64,000 nucleotides of DNA from Roseburia sp. (GTDB taxonomy: Bacteria; Bacillota; Clostridia; Lachnospirales; Lachnospiraceae). The notes under the pieces are model-generated. The model was not told the origin of the DNA and made no database searches. It saw only the letters and a program-made list of their open reading frames with translations. Positions 9,832-17,357 of this stretch are shown here, in pieces; the stretch's first letter is position 1; each line of letters starts with the position of its first letter. The position numbers and the translations under genes were made by a program. Location: NCBI GenBank assembly GCA_017937095.1, contig JAGBEG010000014.1, forward strand, positions 1-64,000. The letters are read 5' to 3'.

Positions 9832-10092
9832 TTAGCCTTCTTTCGACACCATATTCCGGTTAAAAATCAACAATGTTCCCCAGAGTATGCCGCCTAAGGT
9901 ACAGCCGATTCCGATGAGCGCCGCCGCATTGCACTCCTGAAAACGAATCCCCATAAATGCCGCCGTTCCCGCCACGATGCCGAACGCCCCGATTACCGCG
10001 ACCAATGCACATAACGCTACTGTCTCCATATCCACACGTTTCATCCTCTTTTTCTCCTTTTTCTCCTTTTTTGCCTGTTTCTCTCGTTTCAT
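9832..10092 (-). CDS. small basic two-TM membrane protein
   Basis: The 86-residue protein has a strongly basic N-terminus of about 20 residues, mostly Lys and Glu. Two hydrophobic helices follow (about 25-47 and 55-75), with a short positive end. I recognise no family. It starts three bases after the stop of the HAD-type gene, so the two are almost certainly translated from the same transcript. A 119-bp gap without a gene separates it from the glucosaminidase operon. Confidence 0.6.
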   Translation of the reverse strand: MKREKQAKKEKKEKKRMKRVDMETVALCALVAVIGAFGIVAGTAAFMGIRFQECNAAALIGIGCTLGGILWGTLLIFNRNMVSKEG

Positions 10093-10095
10093 CCG

Positions 10096-10455
10096 TTACT
10101 CCGTCAGGTATTTCTTCCATTCCTGCTCGTTCATCCATGGAAAACAGGACCTGTCGTCCACATAGACATCCGCGGAAATCTTTCTGGACTCCGTTCCGTA
10201 TTTCTCTAACGTCCCCGGCACATTCTCATTGACCGCGTCGAACTCCAGCCCGAACATCCGGCACCAGACGACCGCCGCATCCAGCGCCTCCCCGCACCGG
10301 CAGGTCCACAGAATAATCTGTTTTCCCTGCTTCCTTAACTCCTTTAACAGCTCTATCAGCGGCAGATTCGGCAGCCCGATTGCCGGATAGCATTCACTGC
10401 AGAGCGTTCCGTCAAAATCAACCGCTATAATTTCAATCGCTCTTTGCTTCATCAC
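10096..10455 (-). CDS. small HAD-superfamily hydrolase, BT0820-like
   Basis: A compact HAD-type phosphatase of 119 residues. The nucleophile motif DFDGT lies near residues 14-18, motif II is in the ILWTCR segment (about 54-59), and a final acidic motif is DVYVDDR near residue 103. There is no cap domain. Such small HADs resemble the BT0820 group of uncertain substrate, sometimes labelled as hydrolases or nucleotidases. It heads a two-gene unit with the small membrane protein. The upstream region carries a striking set of palindromes at 10490-10519. Confidence 0.8.
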   Translation of the reverse strand: MMKQRAIEIIAVDFDGTLCSECYPAIGLPNLPLIELLKELRKQGKQIILWTCRCGEALDAAVVWCRMFGLEFDAVNENVPGTLEKYGTESRKISADVYVDDRSCFPWMNEQEWKKYLTE

Positions 10456-10489
10456 GCATCCCTCCTGTCCGTTTCGTTAGAGACAGTAT

Positions 10490-10519
10490 GACACATCATG
10501 TGTCCAATTCTTTGGACAC
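10490..10519. promoter_or_regulatory. overlapping palindromes upstream of HAD gene, probable operator
   Basis: Two perfect inverted repeats share bases. GACACAT-C-ATGTGTC spans 10490-10504 and GTGTCCAA-TTCT-TTGGACAC spans 10500-10519. They lie 35-64 bp upstream of the HAD start. There is no T-run directly after them on the minus strand, so a regulator site is more likely than a terminator. Confidence 0.5.
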
Positions 10520-10655
10520 CTAACAACTTTTTTTGAGTTTTTTGAGTTCACTTAAGGGTTTCAAATTACATATGTAAATTCCCGTCGCAAAAAAATGTGT
10601 ACCGCGTCAGGGCTCTCATTCCTCACACGATACACAGAATTTCTTATTTTCTATT

Positions 10656-10730
10656 CACTTTTCTTTTTCTACTCACTTTTCTTTTTCTATTCACATTTCT
10701 TTTTCTATTTCTATGCACTTTTCTATTCGC
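10656..10730. repeat. 18-bp pyrimidine-rich tandem repeat
   Basis: Three near-identical 18-bp units begin at 10656, 10674 and 10692 (consensus CACTTTTCTTTTTCTAYT). A fourth, interrupted unit begins at 10716. The tract lies in the 324-bp space between the radical SAM stop and the HAD start. One strand is almost pure pyrimidine. The rest of the space holds only the palindromes and an AT-rich stretch. Confidence 0.8.
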
Positions 10731-10779
10731 GTTTCAGCCCGCATGCGTCAGGCAATGCAGCGCTCTTCCGCTCTGCCGC

Positions 10780-11883
10780 TCACACACCCTCGCAGTCAAA
10801 TTCCGGGATAAAGCTCTCCTCTGCCGTATCTCCCTCCTGAATGAATCCGCGCTCCACGCCAAGCCCGATCGCATAATCCACAACCTCTTCGTACTCCTCA
10901 TCCGTCACCCTGCGGTTAAGCTCGGGATAACGCTCTAAGCCCGCAAGCGGCGTGAACTGGTTCATGATACTGATGTAAATCGTATCGCCGTAAGTCTCGT
11001 AGAGATATTTTATGACGGCTTTCGAGTCCGTGACGCATCCCGGCAGAAGCAGATGGCGCACGATTACGCCCCGCTTCATCAGCCACCCCGCCTCGATGGG
11101 GTCATCTACATCGCAATCTGCACCCGCTTTTCCCGCCGGGCTTGCCGCTTCCTGCTCTTTTTGACGGCTTTCTCCGCCGCTCCCCGGCTCTCCACCTTCC
11201 GGCTGCCTTCGCCCGCTTTCAATTTCCGCCTCTTTCTCCGGCGCGAACTCCGGCTCTCCATCTTCCGGCTGCCTTCGCCCGCTTTGAATTTCCGCCTCTT
11301 TCTCCGGCGCGAACTGCGGCTCTCCGGTCTGGCGTACCATCTCCGCGATCGCCGCCTTCGCCGCCTCGCTGTAATCTGCGGCATGGGAGTATTTTGCCGA
11401 GAGCTCCGGCGACATATATTTAAAATCCGGCAGATAAATATCCACGAGTCCGTCCAGTCGCCGGATGGTATCGACCGACTCATAGCTGCTGGTATTATAA
11501 ACGACCGGAAGGATCAGCCCCTGCCGCTTCGCCTGCTCAAGCGCCGGGATAATCTGCGGCACAAAATGTCCCGGCGTGACAAGATTGATATTGTTCGCGC
11601 CCTTCTCCTGCAGTTCCAGAAAAATTTCGCAGAGGCGCTCCGGTGAAATCACCTTTCCCGCCGTTCCGTTCGCGATATTGTGATTCTGGCAGAATACGCA
11701 GTGCAGCGCGCACCCGGAGAAGAACACCGCGCCGGAGCCGCGCTTCCCGGAAATGCAGGGCTCTTCCCAGTAGTGCAGCGCCGCCCTCGCCACCTTTAGT
11801 TCTTTGGTCTGTCCGCATATGCCGGTTTCCCCGTCCGCACGGCTGACCGTGCAGTTTCTAGGACACAATGTACATTTTTTCAT
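10780..11883 (-). CDS. radical SAM protein, PflA-like (COG1313 group), with repeat insertion
   Basis: The 367-residue protein has an N-terminal cysteine motif (CTLCPRNC, residues 4-11) and the radical SAM cluster C58-x3-C62-x2-C65. Together they match the group annotated as pyruvate-formate-lyase activating enzyme-like; its true substrate is unknown. Family members are normally about 290-300 residues. Here about 75 extra residues (187-262) interrupt the barrel between the EMVRQTGEP segment and GWLMKRGVIVRHL. The insert holds two 22-residue copies of a GEPxFAPEKEAEI-type unit and then a Gly/Ser/Glu-rich stretch. GAGG precedes the ATG. It is transcribed alone, divergent from pfk. Confidence 0.85.
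   Translation of the reverse strand: MKKCTLCPRNCTVSRADGETGICGQTKELKVARAALHYWEEPCISGKRGSGAVFFSGCALHCVFCQNHNIANGTAGKVISPERLCEIFLELQEKGANNINLVTPGHFVPQIIPALEQAKRQGLILPVVYNTSSYESVDTIRRLDGLVDIYLPDFKYMSPELSAKYSHAADYSEAAKAAIAEMVRQTGEPQFAPEKEAEIQSGRRQPEDGEPEFAPEKEAEIESGRRQPEGGEPGSGGESRQKEQEAASPAGKAGADCDVDDPIEAGWLMKRGVIVRHLLLPGCVTDSKAVIKYLYETYGDTIYISIMNQFTPLAGLERYPELNRRVTDEEYEEVVDYAIGLGVERGFIQEGDTAEESFIPEFDCEGV
11194..11325 (-). repeat. 66-bp in-frame tandem duplication inside the radical SAM gene
   Basis: Codons 187-208 and 209-230 encode near-identical 22-residue units (GEPxFAPEKEAEIxSGRR plus QPE). At DNA level the two 66-bp copies differ at only a few positions, which suggests a recent duplication. 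Confidence 0.85.
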
Positions 11884-11916
11884 CTTTCCTCACATTCTTT
11901 CTATCTAAATTCCACC

Positions 11917-11945
11917 TTGATAATCTCGTCCGATTTGGGTATGAT
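11917..11945 (+). promoter_or_regulatory. sigma-A promoter of pfk
   Basis: TTGATA (11917-11922), a 17-bp spacer and TATGAT (11940-11945) lie 46 bp before the pfk start. Just after it, TTTGAAT (11950-11956) and ATTCAAA (11962-11968) can form a hairpin followed by six T. This gives a short weak-terminator-like element in the 5' leader. Confidence 0.75.
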
Positions 11946-11990
11946 AGTGTTTGAATTTTTCATTCAAATTTTTTACACAAGGAGTTTGTT

Positions 11991-13229
11991 ATGAATCTGA
12001 AAAACTGTATGGTAGCACAGTCCGGCGGACCGACCGCCGCCATCAACGCAAGCCTTGCGGGCGTAATCGCCGGAGTTGCTGAATCTTCCATGTATCATAC
12101 CGTCTACGGTTCTCTCAATGGTATCACGGGTATTTTAAACAACGATTTTATCAATCTGACCGAGCTGATGGGACAAGACCCGGACAATCTCACGCGCCTT
12201 GCGCAGACGCCTGCGATGTACTTAGGTTCCTGCCGCTATAAGCTTCCGGATTATCTGGATGATGATTCCGCGTACATCTTTATCTTTAAGCAGTTCGCAG
12301 ATTACAATATCGAAGCATTTTTCTATATCGGCGGAAACGACTCGATGGATACCGTGTTAAAGCTGTCCGAATACGGCAGGCGTATCGGAAGCCCGGTGCG
12401 CATCATCGGCATCCCAAAGACCATCGACAACGATCTCTGCGAGACCGACCACACGCCGGGCTTTGGCTCTGCGGCAAAATATATCGCCTCCTCGCTGCTT
12501 GAGATCGCACACGACACCTTTATCTATGCGGTAAAGAGCGTAACCATCGTAGAGATCATGGGACGTGACGCCGGATGGCTGACCGCAGCCTCCGCCCTCG
12601 CGAGAAACGGCTACAACACCGCTCCGCACCTGATCTATCTGCCGGAAGTTCCGTTCGATTCCGAGGATTTTCTCTTAGACGTCAAGCGCCTGCTCTTTGA
12701 GCGCAACAACGTCATTGTCGCCGTATCGGAAGGCATCCGCGATGCGTCCGGCAACTATATCAGCGCTTCCGAGCAGTCTGTCGATACGTTCGGACACAGC
12801 CAGTTAAGCGGCGCAGGAAAGACACTCGAATTTCTGGTAAAGGAAAAGCTCGGCGTAAAGGTGCGCTCTGTGGAGGTCAATGTGCTCCAGCGCTGTGCCG
12901 CGCATCTCGCCTCAAAGACCGATCTGGACGAAGCCTTCGCACTTGGCAAAAAAGCCGTCGCACTCTCTATGGAAGGTGTGACAGCTTCTATGGTTACCAT
13001 CGAGCGGGTTTCGAACGATCCTTATGAAGTGACCTACGGATATGCCGAAATCAAGAACATTGCAAATGAGGCGCGCTCCATCCCCCTCGACTGGATTTCC
13101 CCTTCGAGAAACGACGTTAAGCAGCCGCTCATCGATTACCTCGCCCCGCTTATCGTGGGCGAACCGCAGCTTACCTATCGAAACGGTCTGCCTGTCTACA
13201 TGGACGTCAGCCATCTGTCAAGGCACTAG
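11991..13229 (+). CDS. pfp: 6-phosphofructokinase, PPi-dependent type
   Basis: The enzyme phosphorylates fructose 6-phosphate in glycolysis. The 412-residue length fits the long PPi-type clade. GGPT is at 12-15 and GGND at 114-117; in this family the Asp of GGxD (instead of the Gly of ATP enzymes) signals pyrophosphate as donor. PKTIDND (142-148) and MGRDAGW (190-196) are the other substrate motifs. AAGGAG sits upstream of the ATG. It is a single-gene unit with its own promoter and leader hairpin. The donor preference is inferred from motifs. Confidence 0.93.
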   Translation: MNLKNCMVAQSGGPTAAINASLAGVIAGVAESSMYHTVYGSLNGITGILNNDFINLTELMGQDPDNLTRLAQTPAMYLGSCRYKLPDYLDDDSAYIFIFKQFADYNIEAFFYIGGNDSMDTVLKLSEYGRRIGSPVRIIGIPKTIDNDLCETDHTPGFGSAAKYIASSLLEIAHDTFIYAVKSVTIVEIMGRDAGWLTAASALARNGYNTAPHLIYLPEVPFDSEDFLLDVKRLLFERNNVIVAVSEGIRDASGNYISASEQSVDTFGHSQLSGAGKTLEFLVKEKLGVKVRSVEVNVLQRCAAHLASKTDLDEAFALGKKAVALSMEGVTASMVTIERVSNDPYEVTYGYAEIKNIANEARSIPLDWISPSRNDVKQPLIDYLAPLIVGEPQLTYRNGLPVYMDVSHLSRH

Positions 13230-13233
13230 ACGT

Positions 13234-13303
13234 CTCTCGGAGGAATTGACATCCGGCTGGCGGCGAACTGTCATCCGGCTTTCGGAGGTCAGTCCTCCGA
13301 GAG
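13234..13303. repeat. long-range inverted repeat in the pfk/esterase convergent gap
   Basis: CTCTCGGAGGA (13234-13244) and TCCTCCGAGAG (13293-13303) are a perfect 11-bp inverted repeat. The right arm also pairs with nearby CGGAGG (13283-13288), giving an alternative short hairpin. The loop contains a direct repeat of CATCCGGCT. The right arm overlaps the 3' end of the esterase gene. There is no T-run, so it is not a classical terminator. Confidence 0.55.
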
Positions 13304-14215
13304 CACCTCAATGAATTTACCGATCTCGACCCACGCTTTTCTGGATTCCGGCAGCATCTTTGCTGCCATCTGGAAAATGTGGAACATCCCTTCATAGATA
13401 CTCAGACGCACTTTCACGCCCTGCTGTCTCGCCTTTGCCGCGACGTCCACGGAATCGGAAAGCAGCATCTCATAGGAGCCGACCTGAATCAGCATCGGCG
13501 GAAATCCCCGAAAATCCCCGAACATCGGAGAAATATACGCATCCATCGGATCATGTTCTCCCACATAATCACGGTTATAGATCAGACTGTCCCTCGTCTT
13601 TCCAAAGAGCGGGTCCCTCTCGTAATTCGTATCGTAGGACGCTCCGCTGGCAGTTAAATCCGTCCACGGCGACATCGCCACAATCCCGCACGGAAGCTGC
13701 CTTCCCTCATCCTTTAAGTAATGGCAGAGCGCCATGGCAAGCCCGCCTCCGGCAGAATCTCCCGCCACAATAATCTGCTCGGAAAACCATCCCTGTGCAA
13801 GCAGCCAGTCGTATGCCGCAACGGCGTCCTCCAAAGCCGCCGGGTAGGGATGCTCCGGCGCGACCCGGTAATCCGGCGTGAGTACGCTCATCCCGTGGCT
13901 CACCTCACTATAAAGCCCCGCAAACATGCGGTATGCATTGCGCATCGCCCCGACATAGCCGCCGCCGTGAAGCTGTAAAATAATCTTATCCGTATTCGGC
14001 TGCTCCTTTAACTCCAGCAGCTCCATGGTAAAATTCTCCATGGAAATAATCTGCCTGTGAAAGCACTCCGGACATTTCCATGGCGGCTCTGCATTTCCGA
14101 TCCGCTTGCGCAGTTCCCCGTTTTTTATCTTCTTTCCGATTGCAAGGTCATTTGTCATATGGGAAATCATATCCCGCATGACCCTGCCCCGGATACTCGC
14201 TTCATTTTCCCTCAT
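13289..14215 (-). CDS. alpha/beta hydrolase, HSL-type esterase
   Basis: The protein of about 308 residues belongs to the hormone-sensitive-lipase-like esterases. The oxyanion motif HGGG is at 83-86 and the nucleophile motif GDSAGG at 152-157 (Ser154). The acid and His come near the C-terminus (PMDAYISP and GMFHIF segments). There is no signal peptide, so it acts in the cytoplasm. I chose the ATG at 14215 because AGGAG lies nine bases upstream. It is the third gene of an operon with the acyltransferase-like and zinc-ribbon proteins, so esters made or used by that module may be its substrate. Confidence 0.88.
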   Translation of the reverse strand: MRENEASIRGRVMRDMISHMTNDLAIGKKIKNGELRKRIGNAEPPWKCPECFHRQIISMENFTMELLELKEQPNTDKIILQLHGGGYVGAMRNAYRMFAGLYSEVSHGMSVLTPDYRVAPEHPYPAALEDAVAAYDWLLAQGWFSEQIIVAGDSAGGGLAMALCHYLKDEGRQLPCGIVAMSPWTDLTASGASYDTNYERDPLFGKTRDSLIYNRDYVGEHDPMDAYISPMFGDFRGFPPMLIQVGSYEMLLSDSVDVAAKARQQGVKVRLSIYEGMFHIFQMAAKMLPESRKAWVEIGKFIEVLSED

Positions 14216-14305
14216 TCGTTCACACTCCTGCCGTCCCTGCGGCATTTTGCGTCTTACGCTCCCTTTGCATACAGCTTTCTTTTGCCTGTTCTATCGCTGA
14301 TACCG

Positions 14306-14971
14306 TCAGCGGATATGAAATCTGCGCTTTAGCTCCGTCCTTGCTCTCCTGTCGCCGATAATCAGCGTGCCGAGAAACAGCGCCACGGAACACGCGAATG
14401 CCACTCCGGCAAGAAGCGGCGCTGTGACGATGTCCAGTGCATACAGCACAAACGGCACAATACTGCAGAGTATCATAAAAAGCTGCGACATCATATAGCT
14501 CTGCCAGTTCCTCCGATTGAAAATCATGAGGACCAGAATCGCTGCGTCGATCAAAAGAATCGCAGACGGCAGTACATAATTGACCGACCATCCCCGGTAA
14601 CCGACCAGAAAATCGATTGCAACCAGTATAAGAAGCGCAATCAACGTCAATACAATCGTCTTGCTCCGATAACCCGATTTCCCAAGTATCGCATAGCGGA
14701 GCAGCATATACCCGTAAAAAAGCCCCAGTCCCGTAATCGCGCTCCAGAAAATCTGAAACTCGTACGCCACATTCACATAAACGAGCAGCGCTTCCAGAAG
14801 AATCGCACAGAACAGGTAGATATGGCTGATCAGCATGAGCCGCCTGGTAATCGTGCGCACATTCGGGTACATATTCTCTACTTCAATTGTCTGTTCAAGT
14901 ACCGCTTTGCAGAGCGGGCAGCGCTCCGTCTCATCCAGTATCTCAAGATTACATTGCTTACATTTACTCAT
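14306..14971 (-). CDS. zinc-ribbon multi-pass membrane protein (DUF6320-like)
   Basis: The 221-residue protein starts with a rubredoxin-like zinc ribbon (CKQCNLEI...CPLC, Cys at about 4, 7, 18, 21). About six hydrophobic helices follow from residue 45 onward, and the end is basic. This matches the DUF6320 type, which I know only as a companion of alcohol-acyltransferase-like proteins; the role is unknown. Its start overlaps the acyltransferase stop by eight bases, a sign of translational coupling. Confidence 0.75.
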   Translation of the reverse strand: MSKCKQCNLEILDETERCPLCKAVLEQTIEVENMYPNVRTITRRLMLISHIYLFCAILLEALLVYVNVAYEFQIFWSAITGLGLFYGYMLLRYAILGKSGYRSKTIVLTLIALLILVAIDFLVGYRGWSVNYVLPSAILLIDAAILVLMIFNRRNWQSYMMSQLFMILCSIVPFVLYALDIVTAPLLAGVAFACSVALFLGTLIIGDRRARTELKRRFHIR

Positions 14972-16316
14972 AATTCACTCCATTACTGTCCACTTCCACA
15001 TGAATCCCATCCGCGGCAATCTTGCGGAAAAATCCTCTCTGCACGGAAGCGTCCACCAGATCATAACTAAAGGAAAAGACAAGTGTCTGACCATAGGAAC
15101 AGATCGTGCCCTTTAAATGCTGCCCTTTGGACATTGCAAGAAACGCATGGAAAATCTCCACATAGGGCTCATACTCCTCCGCCACAGCGATATTTCCGAT
15201 GTTCGTCACCGTCGCCGTGTTCGCAAGCGCGGACGTGGTATACACATAGCGCATCGCCAGATTCTTAAGGAAAAGCGGCACCGCACGGGCGACCAGAAGC
15301 TTCTCGTTCGATACATTGTATGAGAACAGTTCCTCAAGATGCTCCCTGTTGATCTGGCTGCGCAGGCTCTCTTTTACAATTTCAAGCACCTCCGCAAAGG
15401 TATAGATATCCTTTGTCGGGTGAAATTCCGCCGATACCATGACGAAGAAGTTCTTCGTCGTAATCGAATTAAAGTACGGGCGCAGATTTACCGGAACTGC
15501 AACGCGGATCGGCTTCTCCGACTTCATTCCGTGCATACACTCCGTATATACGCTCCAGATATAGACCCCCACCAGATACTCGTTGATGCTCACGCCGTAA
15601 GCGTGACATACCTGTTTTAGCTCCGGAATCTGCATGTAGCCGTGCATCACGCCAAATTCTCCCGGCGGAAGCTTCTCGCCCTTGAGCAGATATGCCCGCT
15701 TCGTCTGATAGCCCTTGTGCGCGCTTTTCTTATAGTTCTTAAGGAAGCTGTCCTCACGGTTCATGGAAGTGTCGCTGTTTAAGAAATCCCCGACCTTCTC
15801 CTTAAGCTCGGGATGCGCCAGTCTTAAATACTGATAGGTCAGCTCCTTTAAGAAATTGATACCGCCCATGCCGTCGGTGAGCACGTGGAACACCTCAAGA
15901 TTAATGCGGTACTTGTAATAAGTGACGCGGAACATATAGCTGTGATTCTTGTTCTGGCGGATAAAACGGCACGGGAATGTACTCTCCTCGCGGACTCTGG
16001 GCGCCGGCTTGCCGTTCTCCTCAAAATAGTACCAGAACACACCCTGTCTGAGACGCAGATTAAAGCCGTCGAACTTCGGCAGCACAATATCCAGCGCCTG
16101 CTGCAAAAGTTCCCGGTCTACAGGCTCCGTCAAGGTCACGCTGATCCGGTACACATTGCTCATGCTCTCCCCCGCGATCACCGGGAAAAGGTGCGCCGTA
16201 TTGTCGAGACGGTCCCACCGGATCTCGCGCTGCGGCTTGCGTTCCTTATTCTTTTTCCCTTTTTCTGTCTTCTCCGAAGTCTCCTCCGGTACTGCTGTCT
16301 GATCCTTTTTCTTCAT
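14964..16316 (-). CDS. condensation-fold acyltransferase, alcohol O-acetyltransferase-like
   Basis: The 450-residue protein has a Lys-rich N-terminus (1-35) and then a condensation/alcohol-acetyltransferase fold. The catalytic motif HxxxDG is present (His144 to Gly149, HVLTDG). In this superfamily the His activates a hydroxyl or amine acceptor for transfer of an acyl group from CoA or a carrier. No signal peptide is seen, so it is cytoplasmic. It is first in the operon with the DUF6320-like membrane protein and the esterase. A FadR-type regulator is divergent. The acceptor and acyl donor cannot be told from sequence. Confidence 0.82.
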   Translation of the reverse strand: MKKKDQTAVPEETSEKTEKGKKNKERKPQREIRWDRLDNTAHLFPVIAGESMSNVYRISVTLTEPVDRELLQQALDIVLPKFDGFNLRLRQGVFWYYFEENGKPAPRVREESTFPCRFIRQNKNHSYMFRVTYYKYRINLEVFHVLTDGMGGINFLKELTYQYLRLAHPELKEKVGDFLNSDTSMNREDSFLKNYKKSAHKGYQTKRAYLLKGEKLPPGEFGVMHGYMQIPELKQVCHAYGVSINEYLVGVYIWSVYTECMHGMKSEKPIRVAVPVNLRPYFNSITTKNFFVMVSAEFHPTKDIYTFAEVLEIVKESLRSQINREHLEELFSYNVSNEKLLVARAVPLFLKNLAMRYVYTTSALANTATVTNIGNIAVAEEYEPYVEIFHAFLAMSKGQHLKGTICSYGQTLVFSFSYDLVDASVQRGFFRKIAADGIHVEVDSNGVNYE

Positions 16317-16383
16317 ATATATTAACTCTCTTTTATTCTATACGGTTTTTCTTATATATTATTCACATGCTTCGTCTATTCTA

Positions 16384-16444
16384 TCATGTGCAGAAGCAGC
16401 ACATGATCGGCATTCGCCGTTCGTCAATCCTGCAAGCAGGTTGA
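16384..16444. promoter_or_regulatory. inverted repeats in the acyltransferase/FadR divergent region
   Basis: TCATGTGC (16384-16391) and GCACATGA (16399-16406) form a perfect 8-bp inverted repeat. A second stem, GTCAA-T-CCTGC with GCAGG-T-TTGAC type pairing, lies at 16422-16444. The 251-bp intergenic region separates two divergent genes, so these are candidate regulator sites, perhaps for the adjacent FadR-type protein. Confidence 0.4.
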
Positions 16445-16567
16445 CTCTCTTGCGCTCATTTTATCATACTTGCTATTCTTTGTCTAATTTTTGCCTTGCG
16501 TTTTTGGGATTTTTTCACTAAAATAAACTTGTGGTATTGGATATACCAGAAAAGTGAGGATGATCGT

Positions 16568-17278
16568 ATGTTATTTAAGAAGTTAAGCGCTCCTTCCTTA
16601 AAGGAGCTTTTTGTCGCAGAATTGGAAGGAATGATTTTGTCCGGAAAGCTGGAAATCGGCGCAAAGCTGCCGCCGGAACGCGAGCTCGCCGAGTCCATGC
16701 AGGTGTCGCGTGCCGTCGTCAACGCCGGGATCGCCGATATGGAAAAGAAGGGCTTCCTCGTGGTCAAACCACGAATTGGCACCTTTGTCGCCGACTACAG
16801 AAGGTACGGAACGACAGACACGCTCGTATCGATCATGCACTACAATGGGGGAATGCTGCGCGATAAAGAAGTCCGCTCCATCCTTGAGGTACGCATCATC
16901 TTCATGAATCTCGCCGCCACGCTGGCGATCGACAACGCAGACGACGCGGCAATCGCATCGCTCGAGCGGTATGTGCAGGCGTTAAAGCAGAGCGAAGACC
17001 CCGAGGAAACTGCATCGCTGATTTTCGAGTTCAGTCACGAGCTTTCCTTCATCAGCGGCAACTCACTGCTGCCGCTCTTCTTTATCTCGTTTAAGGATCT
17101 CGTCATAAATCTCTGGGTGCGCTACGCGAACGCTTACGGCTGCGCCTCACTCGCCGAAAGCGCTGCCACGATCTATCAGTATGTCGCCGCACGCGACAAA
17201 GACAGCGTGACCGCCTACATCACAGAATCCACAAATGCCAGCATTGACGGGGACAGACAGATTTATACCAAGATGTAG
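16568..17278 (+). CDS. GntR-family regulator, FadR subfamily
   Basis: A transcription factor of 236 residues. The N-terminal winged helix-turn-helix (about 10-75) carries the GntR signature (LPPERELAESMQVSR, then GxGTFV-like IGTFVADY). The C-terminal part (about 90-230) is an all-helical FCD-type ligand domain. The start at 16568 has GAGGA seven bases upstream; an upstream in-frame ATG at 16496 lacks a ribosome site. It is divergent from the acyltransferase operon and probably regulates it and itself. FCD ligands are often organic acids; the ligand here is unknown. Confidence 0.9.
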   Translation: MLFKKLSAPSLKELFVAELEGMILSGKLEIGAKLPPERELAESMQVSRAVVNAGIADMEKKGFLVVKPRIGTFVADYRRYGTTDTLVSIMHYNGGMLRDKEVRSILEVRIIFMNLAATLAIDNADDAAIASLERYVQALKQSEDPEETASLIFEFSHELSFISGNSLLPLFFISFKDLVINLWVRYANAYGCASLAESAATIYQYVAARDKDSVTAYITESTNASIDGDRQIYTKM

Positions 17279-17299
17279 CACGGACGCATATCTGCATCA

Positions 17300-17337
17300 A
17301 AAAGCGGAGGAATTGCATTTCACATTCCTCCGCTTTT
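17300..17337. terminator. bidirectional terminator between FadR and chemoreceptor genes
   Basis: AAAAGCGGAGGAAT (17300-17313) pairs perfectly with ATTCCTCCGCTTTT (17324-17337) around a 10-base loop. There are A and T tracts on the two sides. It serves the converging plus-strand regulator and minus-strand chemoreceptor. Confidence 0.92.
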
Positions 17338-17357
17338 CTTTGGCTTTTCCCCGTTTC

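Noticed and set aside
16496-16567. Longer start for the FadR-type regulator
   Set aside because: The extra residues are Trp/Phe/Tyr-rich without family similarity and lie over the promoter region. The ATG at 16568 has a good ribosome site.
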